A stretch of 7,322 nt of DNA from Bacteroidales bacterium (GTDB lineage: Bacteria > Bacteroidota > Bacteroidia > Bacteroidales > UBA932). Below the pieces are notes generated by a model. The model was not told where the DNA came from, did not search any database, and saw only the letters and a program-made list of their open reading frames with translations. The DNA lies in contig JAIKYL010000189.1 of NCBI GenBank assembly GCA_024683255.1, positions 1 to 7,322 of the forward strand, in the 5' to 3' direction. Shown here piece after piece: positions 1-5,848 of the stretch. The number at the start of each line of letters is the position of its first letter. Within the stretch, counting starts at the first letter, position 1. The position numbers and the translations under genes are program-made.

Positions 1-580
1 CAATATAATGTGTATCCACCGTGAGGCCGATGGTATTGAAATAGTCCTTCCGGCCTTCTACAACGCCGGCGTAATTAACGTCCACATCCCTTACGAAGAT
101 CCAGGTGCGGACGGTGTCATCGGCCACGGAAAGGCCCTTCAGTTCCTGTTCCAGCTTTTGGAAAATGCTGGACATCTGTTCCCGGGAATCCTTTCCAGGG
201 CTCACCAGGGAACCGGTCCAGTAATGGGCGTATCCGTTGTGCGTGGGAATGCCGTCCGGGGCCTCGAAGGAATCCGTGCAGTACATCCAGAGGGCTATCC
301 GCGTCCCATCCAGGGGAGGCTGCTGGACCACCGAGGTGGGAACCTTCGGAAATGCAGAGAGGGCCTCCTGCAACTGCGGAAACTGATTGGCCGCATCGCT
401 CAGGAAGAAGCGGCGGAAATGGACGGTACGGCCCCGGGATGCTTCCCGGCATGCCTCCAGGACGGCGTCCAGCTGCTTTTCATAGTCAAGTGCCGGATCC
501 GTTACGGATACCAGGAAATGATATTCCCGGACGCCGCCGTCCTTGGGTGCAAAGGTAAAAGTGGAAACTCTGGTATTCAT
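1..580 (-). CDS. Rid/YjgF-fold, chorismatase-like protein (C-terminus missing)
   Basis: Reading the minus strand from the ATG at 580-578 gives an open frame of 193 codons that runs off the left edge, so the C-terminus is outside the window. Visible motifs are FFLSDAANQ (residues 58-66), VVQQPPLDG (84-92) and, from about 135 to 193, a helix followed by VRTWIFVRDVDVNYAGV and a YF pair. That last pattern resembles the RidA/YjgF core, where a helix precedes a strand of the type 'V-K-x-x-V-F-L-x-D'. Conserved Bacteroidota proteins of this kind resemble the FkbO/Hyg5/XanB2 chorismatase group, which hydrolyses chorismate, but the usual active-site region lies beyond the edge, so the activity cannot be judged. 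There is no signal peptide, which points to the cytoplasm. The gene is transcribed away from the regulator and the hydrolases and may be unrelated to them. The frame is supported by coherent motifs along its whole length; the function is tentative. Confidence 0.8.
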   Translation of the reverse strand, partial: MNTRVSTFTFAPKDGGVREYHFLVSVTDPALDYEKQLDAVLEACREASRGRTVHFRRFFLSDAANQFPQLQEALSAFPKVPTSVVQQPPLDGTRIALWMYCTDSFEAPDGIPTHNGYAHYWTGSLVSPGKDSREQMSSIFQKLEQELKGLSVADDTVRTWIFVRDVDVNYAGVVEGRKDYFNTIGLTVDTHYI

Positions 581-643
581 TTTAGCGGATGAATTTACGC
601 ATTTTTTCCAAGTACTCCAAAAAACGGGATGATTGTAATGTTG

Positions 644-675
644 AAAAAGTATCAATGCTTGCGAAAATTAACAAA
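644..675 (-). promoter_or_regulatory. Predicted Bacteroidota promoter for the Rid-fold gene
   Basis: On the minus strand, TTTG (675-672) is followed after 20 bases by TACTTTTT (651-644). This matches the Bacteroidota -33/-7 pattern (TTTG, about 19-21 bases, TAnnTTTG) except for the last base of the -7 box. Transcription would begin near 635-640 and leave a leader of roughly 55-60 bases before the ATG at 580. The site interleaves with the promoter predicted for the AraC-family gene on the other strand. Confidence 0.5.
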
Positions 676-690
676 TAAATATTACCTTTG
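659..690 (+). promoter_or_regulatory. Predicted Bacteroidota promoter for the AraC-family gene
   Basis: TTG (659-661) is followed after 21 bases by TACCTTTG (683-690), an exact match to the -7 consensus TAnnTTTG. Transcription should start a few bases after 690, which is almost at the ATG at 698. This placement argues against the upstream in-frame ATG at 629 being the real start, because it lies before the promoter. Confidence 0.65.
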
Positions 691-697
691 TAACAAT

Positions 698-1576
698 ATG
701 GCAAAAGTCTTAAGGGAAATCACGTCCATCTCGGACAAGGACTGCTTCTACATAGTGGAGCGGCATAAGAGCGAATTCACCTGGCCCATCCATACGCACG
801 AAGTGTATGAACTCAATTTCATAGAGCGGGGTAAAGGCGTGCGCCGGATTGTGGGAGACAGTATCGAGGAGATAGGGGATTACGACTTGGTGCTCATTGC
901 CGGAGACGGTCTGGAACACGCCTGGGAGCAGGGGAACTGCACGGAGCCGGACATCCGGGAAATCACCATCCAGTTTTCTCCGCATCTGCTTGGCGCAGAA
1001 CTGCTTGCGAGGAATCAGTTCGACTCGGTGAGAAAGATGTTCGAGCGGGCCCAGATGGGTATCGCCTTCTCTATGCCGGCTCTTATGCGTGTATATCATC
1101 TGCTGGATACCCTGGCTTCCAAGGAAGAACGCATAGAACAGTTCCTGGACATGCTCAAAATCCTGTATGAGCTTTCGCTGGACACGGAGGCCCGGACGCT
1201 GGCGTCCAATTCCTTTGCCAAGACCGGCTACGACAAGGAAAGCCGCCGGGTGAGCAAGGCCAAGGAGTACATTGCCAACCACTATACGGAAGAAATTATG
1301 CTGGAAGACCTGGCCGCCCTGGTGGCCATGGCCCCGTCGGCCTTCAGCCGTTTTTTCAAGCAGCATACGGGAAGGACCCCTATTGACTACATCATTGATG
1401 TCCGGCTGGGAGTGGCGGCGCGTATGCTGGTGGATACCAGTACTTCCATTAGTGAAATCTGTTATGCCTGCGGGTTCAACAACCTGTCCAACTTCAACCG
1501 AACGTTCAAAGCCAAGCGCGGTTACACGCCCCGGGATTTCAGGGCCCTGTTCACAAAGAACCGGATCTTCGTATAG
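698..1576 (+). CDS. AraC-family transcriptional regulator with N-terminal cupin-like sensor
   Basis: Encodes 292 residues, a normal length for the AraC family. Residues about 20-110 look like a cupin/AraC_binding sensor: HTHE (H32, H34) and then YELNFIERGKG, the usual opening of the ligand-binding beta barrel. Residues about 185-285 form the two-part helix-turn-helix domain, with LEDLAALVAMAPSAFSRFFK as the first unit, and ISEICYACGFNNLSNFNRTFK followed by GYTPRDFR as the second and closing signature. It would bind DNA in the cytoplasm and respond to a small ligand, probably a sugar; the ligand cannot be read from the sequence. The ATG at 698 was chosen over an in-frame ATG at 629 because a strong promoter lies between them and the extra residues look non-conserved. 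The gene lies 83 bases upstream of the GH115 gene in the same direction, so control of the hydrolases is likely but inferred. Using an AraC protein instead of a hybrid two-component or SusR regulator is less common for a polysaccharide locus. Confidence 0.92.
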   Translation: MAKVLREITSISDKDCFYIVERHKSEFTWPIHTHEVYELNFIERGKGVRRIVGDSIEEIGDYDLVLIAGDGLEHAWEQGNCTEPDIREITIQFSPHLLGAELLARNQFDSVRKMFERAQMGIAFSMPALMRVYHLLDTLASKEERIEQFLDMLKILYELSLDTEARTLASNSFAKTGYDKESRRVSKAKEYIANHYTEEIMLEDLAALVAMAPSAFSRFFKQHTGRTPIDYIIDVRLGVAARMLVDTSTSISEICYACGFNNLSNFNRTFKAKRGYTPRDFRALFTKNRIFV

Positions 1577-1578
1577 TC

Positions 1579-1602
1579 CAAAATTATTAAAATACAATTT
1601 TG
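1579..1602. repeat. Short AT-rich inverted repeat after the regulator gene
   Basis: CAAAATT (1579-1585) and AATTTTG (1596-1602) are perfect inverted copies separated by 10 bases, starting three bases after the regulator's stop codon. With no G-C-rich stem it would make a weak terminator; an operator or chance in AT-rich DNA are equally possible. Confidence 0.25.
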
Positions 1603-1637
1603 TAAAAATACTGCTGGTTATATCCCGCAAGATTGCG

Positions 1638-1645
1638 TATCTTGC
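1638..1645 (+). promoter_or_regulatory. Possible weak -7 element before the GH115 gene
   Basis: TATCTTGC lies 14 bases before the chosen ATG at 1660 and resembles a Bacteroidota -7 box with one T missing. No convincing TTG or TTTG is found 19-21 bases upstream, so this is either a weak, activator-dependent promoter or no promoter. Read-through from the regulator gene is an alternative. Confidence 0.22.
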
Positions 1646-1659
1646 GCAAAAATAGCCTT

Positions 1660-4485
1660 ATGAGATTTTTCCCCATCCTGCTGCTGGCTTCCCTGTTGTC
1701 CTGGGGATGCGGCCATTCGTCATCCCAGGAACTCGATTCTTTCCCGGAGATTGTCCAACAATCTCATCGTCAAGCCTTTCCGCTTTTCCGGAAGGGCTCG
1801 TCCGCCCCGGTCCTGTACAGCGGGGAAGATGCCGCTGTCGTGGGCATTGCGGCTGGCCTTCTGGCCGACGACGTGGAGCGGGTATGCGGGAAGCGGCCTT
1901 TCACGGGAACGGCAGACATCCTGCCGGAGGGTCCTGCCGTTGTGGCCGGGACCATCGGCCACAGTGCCCTGATAGATACCCTCCGTGCCCGGGGGCAGAT
2001 AGATGTGCGGGAAGTGGAGGGAAGATGGGAATCATTTCTGATCCAGACGCTTACATTGCCGGGCAGTCGGTATCCCCTGCTGGTAATCGCAGGAAGCGAC
2101 CGCCGGGGAACGGCCTATGGCCTTACTTCCCTTTGCGAAGCCGTGGGCGTTTCTCCCTGGTACTGGTGGGCCGACTTGGCTCCCTCACGGAAGGAGGCCC
2201 TGTTCGTGCGTCCGGGCAGGTTCGTGCAGGCTTCCCCGGCCGTACAGTACCGGGGCATCTTCATTAATGACGAGCGTTTTGGCGGCTGGGCCCGTTGGGT
2301 GGAGGAGAACTTCGACAAGGAGTCCGGACAGGTGGGCCCCAAGGTATATGAAAAAGTATTTGAACTGTTGCTCCGCCTGAAAGCCAATTATTTATGGCCT
2401 GCTATGCACAATGGTTCCAAAGCCTTCAATGCCACGCCGGAGAATGCGCTCCTGGCCGATGACTATGCTATAGTGATGGGCTCCTCCCACTGCGAGCAGA
2501 TGCTCCGCAACAATGAGGACGAGTGGAAGAATGCGGGCACCTGGGGAGACTTCAACTACATCACCAATCGGGAGAATATGGTGCGCTACTGGGAGGAACG
2601 CGTCCGGTCGAACGGTCGTTTTGAGAACACCTATACTCTAGGTCTCCGCGGCATCCACGACTATCCTATGGAAGGCGCCCGTACTACGGAAGAACGCCGG
2701 GACCTGATGCAGCGGGCCATCGACGACCAGCGGGAAATCCTGCGCCGGAACATAGACAGGCCGCTGGAAGAGATACCCCAGGTCCTGTGTACGTACGAGG
2801 AGGTGCTGGATGCCTATCATGCCGGGCTGCAGGTGCCGGATGACGTGATTATGCTCTGGTCCGACGATAAGCAGGGCTATACCCGCAATCTCTGTAATCC
2901 ACGGGAGATGGAACGCAGTGGAGGCGCCGGCATCTACTACCATATCTCCTACCACGGAGATCCGGCCAGCTGGCTGTGGCTGAGCCCGCTTTCCCCTGCC
3001 TTCCTTTCCACGGAACTCACCAAAGCCTATACTTACGGGGCACGGAAGCTCTGGGTCTTCAACGTGGGTGATATCAAACCGGCCGAAAAGGAAATAACCT
3101 TTGCCATGGAACTGGCCTGGGACCCGGACCGTTGGGCGCCGCAGCGGGCGCACGGGTTCATCGAACAGTGGGCTGAACGCAGTTTCGGGAAGGCTTTTGC
3201 CCGGGAAATAGCCGACATCCAGGCCGGTTATTATCGGCTCCAGGCGTCCGGCAAGGACTCGCAGGTCTGGTTCCTGGAGTATCCGGAGACGGAAATCCGC
3301 AGCCGCCTGGCCGAATGGCAGGAGTTGTCACGGCGCTCCTTCCAATTGGAAAAACGGATTCCGGAGGCGCTGAAGGCGGCTTATTTTGAGCTGGTGTTGT
3401 ATCCGGTCCACGGGGCTTTCCTGGCCAATGAGTACCAGCTGCTGGCCCGCACCAGTATGGCCCACGCCGCCGTGGCTGATGCCGATACCGGGCTTGCCGA
3501 TGCGGCACGTGCCCGTGAAGCCTATGATGCCCTGAACGAGTGGACCCGCCGCTATAATGAAGACCTGCTTGACGGAAAGTGGAACGGTTTCTTCAACTGG
3601 CGGCCCTATCATTGGTATTATTCCAACGGGATGGATGCGCCGGTGTGTACGGAGGAATTGCTGGATAAGGTCCGGAATGCTCCTGCTGCGAGGTTCCTGG
3701 ACGTATCGGCCGCCCTCTCTCCTGCGGGTGCCCCGGTTCAGAGTGAACGGGAAGGGGAGATACCCCTCTGGATCCACGCTCTCACCCCGGTCCGGAACGC
3801 TTCCAAGCTCCCGGAAGACAACGCTTTTTGCCGGATAGAAACAGGTACGGAATCGTTTGTAGCCTCTGCCACGCCCATCAACAATGTATGGCATTCTCCG
3901 CTCATCGGCCCTATGTGGAGCCGGGTGGGGACCCTGCATCTGAAAAAGGGGGAGAACCGCCTTTGGATTACCCGCTTGGAAGAGCAGGCGGAGGTGGATG
4001 CGCTGTACCTTGGAGCGTATCCGCCTTTCCCGGAGGCGGCGCGGACCTGCATCCCGGCGCAATCCTATCAATCGGCTTCTGCTCCGGAGGGATGCTCCGT
4101 CGTCACCGTTCCCGGACTGGGATTCAGCGATGGCGTAACGGTACTGCCTTTCGGCACACCTTCCTATACTCCCGATAACGCCCCGTCGGTGGAGTATGAA
4201 CTGGAATTGGTCCCTGGCGATACCTCTCTGGAGATCCGGACGCTGCCCACCCTCCACGTTTATGAAGGCCGGGACGCCCGTTATGCCGTGAGCGTTGATG
4301 GGGCCGATGCCGATATTTTTTCCATCCATACTGCGGATTTCTCTGCAGAGTGGCGATGGAATGTACTCCGGGGATATTCTTTCCGCCGTGTGGACGTTTC
4401 CGGTCTGGCTCCGGGCCGGCACCGGGTGCGGATCTGTTTCCTGGACCCCGGTATTGTTTTGGAGCAGCTCTTAATGTTTAAATAG
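1660..4485 (+). CDS. GH115 alpha-glucuronidase, lipoprotein
   Basis: Encodes 941 residues, near the upper usual length of GH115. The family removes alpha-1,2-linked glucuronic or 4-O-methylglucuronic acid, classically from glucuronoxylan, including internal positions. Residues 1-17 are a lipoprotein signal ending LLSWGC (lipid on C17). An N-terminal domain runs to about 185. The TIM barrel follows with RGIFINDERFGGW (198-210), LKANYLWPAMH (240-250), GSSHCEQ (274-280), YEEV (E380/E381), WSDDKQGY (400-407) and HISYHG (from 428). A helical region and beta-sandwich segments follow, and the end (about 800-941) matches the GH115 C-terminal domain, with VPGLG and FLDPGIVL. By spacing, E381 matches the catalytic-pocket Glu375 that I recall for BoAgu115A of Bacteroides ovatus (from memory). 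K404 sits where many members have Asn. The start is the ATG at 1660, which gives a compact signal peptide; an in-frame TTG at 1633 would add nine residues before it. The gene is intact and is followed after 81 bases by a mannanase-like gene. Confidence 0.95.
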   Translation: MRFFPILLLASLLSWGCGHSSSQELDSFPEIVQQSHRQAFPLFRKGSSAPVLYSGEDAAVVGIAAGLLADDVERVCGKRPFTGTADILPEGPAVVAGTIGHSALIDTLRARGQIDVREVEGRWESFLIQTLTLPGSRYPLLVIAGSDRRGTAYGLTSLCEAVGVSPWYWWADLAPSRKEALFVRPGRFVQASPAVQYRGIFINDERFGGWARWVEENFDKESGQVGPKVYEKVFELLLRLKANYLWPAMHNGSKAFNATPENALLADDYAIVMGSSHCEQMLRNNEDEWKNAGTWGDFNYITNRENMVRYWEERVRSNGRFENTYTLGLRGIHDYPMEGARTTEERRDLMQRAIDDQREILRRNIDRPLEEIPQVLCTYEEVLDAYHAGLQVPDDVIMLWSDDKQGYTRNLCNPREMERSGGAGIYYHISYHGDPASWLWLSPLSPAFLSTELTKAYTYGARKLWVFNVGDIKPAEKEITFAMELAWDPDRWAPQRAHGFIEQWAERSFGKAFAREIADIQAGYYRLQASGKDSQVWFLEYPETEIRSRLAEWQELSRRSFQLEKRIPEALKAAYFELVLYPVHGAFLANEYQLLARTSMAHAAVADADTGLADAARAREAYDALNEWTRRYNEDLLDGKWNGFFNWRPYHWYYSNGMDAPVCTEELLDKVRNAPAARFLDVSAALSPAGAPVQSEREGEIPLWIHALTPVRNASKLPEDNAFCRIETGTESFVASATPINNVWHSPLIGPMWSRVGTLHLKKGENRLWITRLEEQAEVDALYLGAYPPFPEAARTCIPAQSYQSASAPEGCSVVTVPGLGFSDGVTVLPFGTPSYTPDNAPSVEYELELVPGDTSLEIRTLPTLHVYEGRDARYAVSVDGADADIFSIHTADFSAEWRWNVLRGYSFRRVDVSGLAPGRHRVRICFLDPGIVLEQLLMFK

Positions 4486-4532
4486 TATCGTTATTAGCCA
4501 AATAAATGTAGGTCAAACTTGCTAAATTCGTT

Positions 4533-4540
4533 TAATTTTG
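4533..4540 (+). promoter_or_regulatory. Possible -7 element before the GH5_7-like gene
   Basis: TAATTTTG is an exact match to TAnnTTTG, 26 bases before the ATG at 4567. The nearest TTG (4519-4521) is only 11 bases upstream, about one helical turn closer than expected, so there is no proper -33 box. It may be an activator-dependent promoter for the two GH5 genes. Confidence 0.4.
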
Positions 4541-4566
4541 CAGGGATATAATATGTGACCGACATA

Positions 4567-5838
4567 ATGAAACTGACACTTAAAGCCCTCACTGGGATAC
4601 TAATAGCCCTCACGCTTTCCGGATGTGCCGGAAAAAGCCTTTTCACAAGCGTCCAGGACGGACATTTCGTCCGTGACGGGAAATCCTACAGCTATATCGG
4701 CACCAACTTCTGGTACGGCCCCATCCTGGCTTCGGACGGGCAGGGCGGCGACTATGCGCGCCTGTGCCGGGAGCTGGATACGCTCAAGGCCCTGGGCCTG
4801 GAGAACCTGCGGGTTCTGGTGGGTGCGGATGGCCAGGACGGCGTCTTCTCCCGCGTGGAACCCACCCTGCAGAAGGCCCCGGGCGTGTACAACGATACCC
4901 TCCTGGTTGGCCTGGACCGTTTCCTGGTGGAACTGGGCAAGCGGGATATGCAAGCAGTCCTGTATCTGAACAACAGCTGGGAATGGAGCGGCGGTTACGG
5001 CCAGTATATGGAATGGGCCACCGGCGAAAAAGCGCTCATTCCGCTCATCGACGGCTACTGGCCCTTCATGCAGCAGATGCGCAAGTTCCAGACTTCCAAG
5101 GAGTCCCAGGAACTGTTCTACAACCACGTGCGGGCCATCGTGGGCCGCACCAATTCCATCACCGGAAAGCCTTACAGGGAGGACCCGGCCATCTTTTCCT
5201 GGCAAATCGGCAACGAACCGCGCTGCTTCTCGGATGAGGCGGCCGTCCGTGACGGCTTCATCGGCTGGCTCACGGAAAGCGCCCGCATCATCAAGGAACT
5301 GGATCCCAACCACATGGTTTCCACGGGAAACGAAGGTTTCATGGGCTGCGAGCAGGATATGGACCTGCTGGAGCGGGTCTGCGCCATTCCGGGGGTGGAT
5401 TATATGACCATCCATATCTGGCCCTACAACTGGAACTGGGTAAAGGCCGATTCCCTGCGGGAAGATCTGGGGACGGCCCTGGACAATACCCTGGAGTATA
5501 TCCTCCGGCATCAGGAGCTCTCCGCAAAGTACGGCCTTCCCGTGGTGGCCGAGGAATTCGGCTTCCCGCGCGACGGTTTCCGGAGCGATATGACCTCCCC
5601 CACATCGGCCCGCGACGCCTATTATGCCTTTGTGTTCTCCCAGGTGGGAACCACCCTGCAGGGCGCCAATTTCTGGGGCTGGAGCGGTTTTGCCGTCCCT
5701 TTGCATGAGCAGTGGGAGACCGGAGACCCTTATACCGGAGACCCGGCCCAGGAGGCCCAAGGACTCAATGGAGTGTACATCACGGACACCACCGTGGACA
5801 TAATCAGCGAGGCAGTGGCCAACCTGAAGCAACTTTAA
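4567..5838 (+). CDS. GH5 (subfamily 7-like) endo-beta-mannanase or mannosidase, lipoprotein
   Basis: Encodes 423 residues. Residues 1-20 are a lipoprotein signal ending LTLSGC (lipid on C20). The rest is a single GH5 TIM barrel, beginning FVRDGKSYSYIGTNFWYG, a typical start for GH5_7 mannanases. The family hydrolyses beta-1,4-mannosidic bonds by a retaining mechanism with two glutamates. Here the acid/base is E217 in WQIGNEPR and the nucleophile is E330 in VVAEEFGFPR; MTIHIWPYNW (H283) and FWGWSG supply substrate-site residues. Endo-mannanase is the usual activity, but exo-acting mannosidases also occur in this subfamily. The start is the ATG at 4567, not the GTG at 4555, because it begins directly with a basic residue and the hydrophobic signal core. 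The residue after the lipidated Cys is Ala and no acidic surface-export signal follows, so a periplasm-facing position is possible. It is probably co-transcribed with the next gene, whose ATG lies 10 bases after this stop. Confidence 0.9.
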   Translation: MKLTLKALTGILIALTLSGCAGKSLFTSVQDGHFVRDGKSYSYIGTNFWYGPILASDGQGGDYARLCRELDTLKALGLENLRVLVGADGQDGVFSRVEPTLQKAPGVYNDTLLVGLDRFLVELGKRDMQAVLYLNNSWEWSGGYGQYMEWATGEKALIPLIDGYWPFMQQMRKFQTSKESQELFYNHVRAIVGRTNSITGKPYREDPAIFSWQIGNEPRCFSDEAAVRDGFIGWLTESARIIKELDPNHMVSTGNEGFMGCEQDMDLLERVCAIPGVDYMTIHIWPYNWNWVKADSLREDLGTALDNTLEYILRHQELSAKYGLPVVAEEFGFPRDGFRSDMTSPTSARDAYYAFVFSQVGTTLQGANFWGWSGFAVPLHEQWETGDPYTGDPAQEAQGLNGVYITDTTVDIISEAVANLKQL

Positions 5839-5848
5839 ATTCCTGGCT

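Noticed and set aside
8..592. Open frame of 194 codons on the plus strand
   Set aside because: The minus strand here carries a coherent Rid-like protein with conserved motifs; the plus-strand frame shows none and would run through that gene's start.
629..697. N-terminal extension of the AraC-family protein from the ATG at 629
   Set aside because: The predicted promoter lies inside this stretch and the extra residues look like translated AT-rich intergenic DNA.
710..1630. Open frame of 306 codons on the minus strand
   Set aside because: It is antisense to the AraC-family gene, whose protein has clear cupin and helix-turn-helix motifs.
3328..4422. Open frame of 364 codons on the minus strand
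   Set aside because: It is fully antisense to the clearly real GH115 gene and shows no domain or signal.
672..4507. CAAATAAAT at 672-680 and again at 4499-4507 as a shared operator
   Set aside because: It is a short AT-rich string in AT-rich intergenic DNA, at very different distances from the two -7 boxes, so chance is the simpler explanation.
4486..4566. Transcription terminator between the GH115 and GH5_7-like genes
   Set aside because: No G-C-rich hairpin followed by a T-run is present; the only inverted repeat (AAATT/AATTT) is five base pairs.
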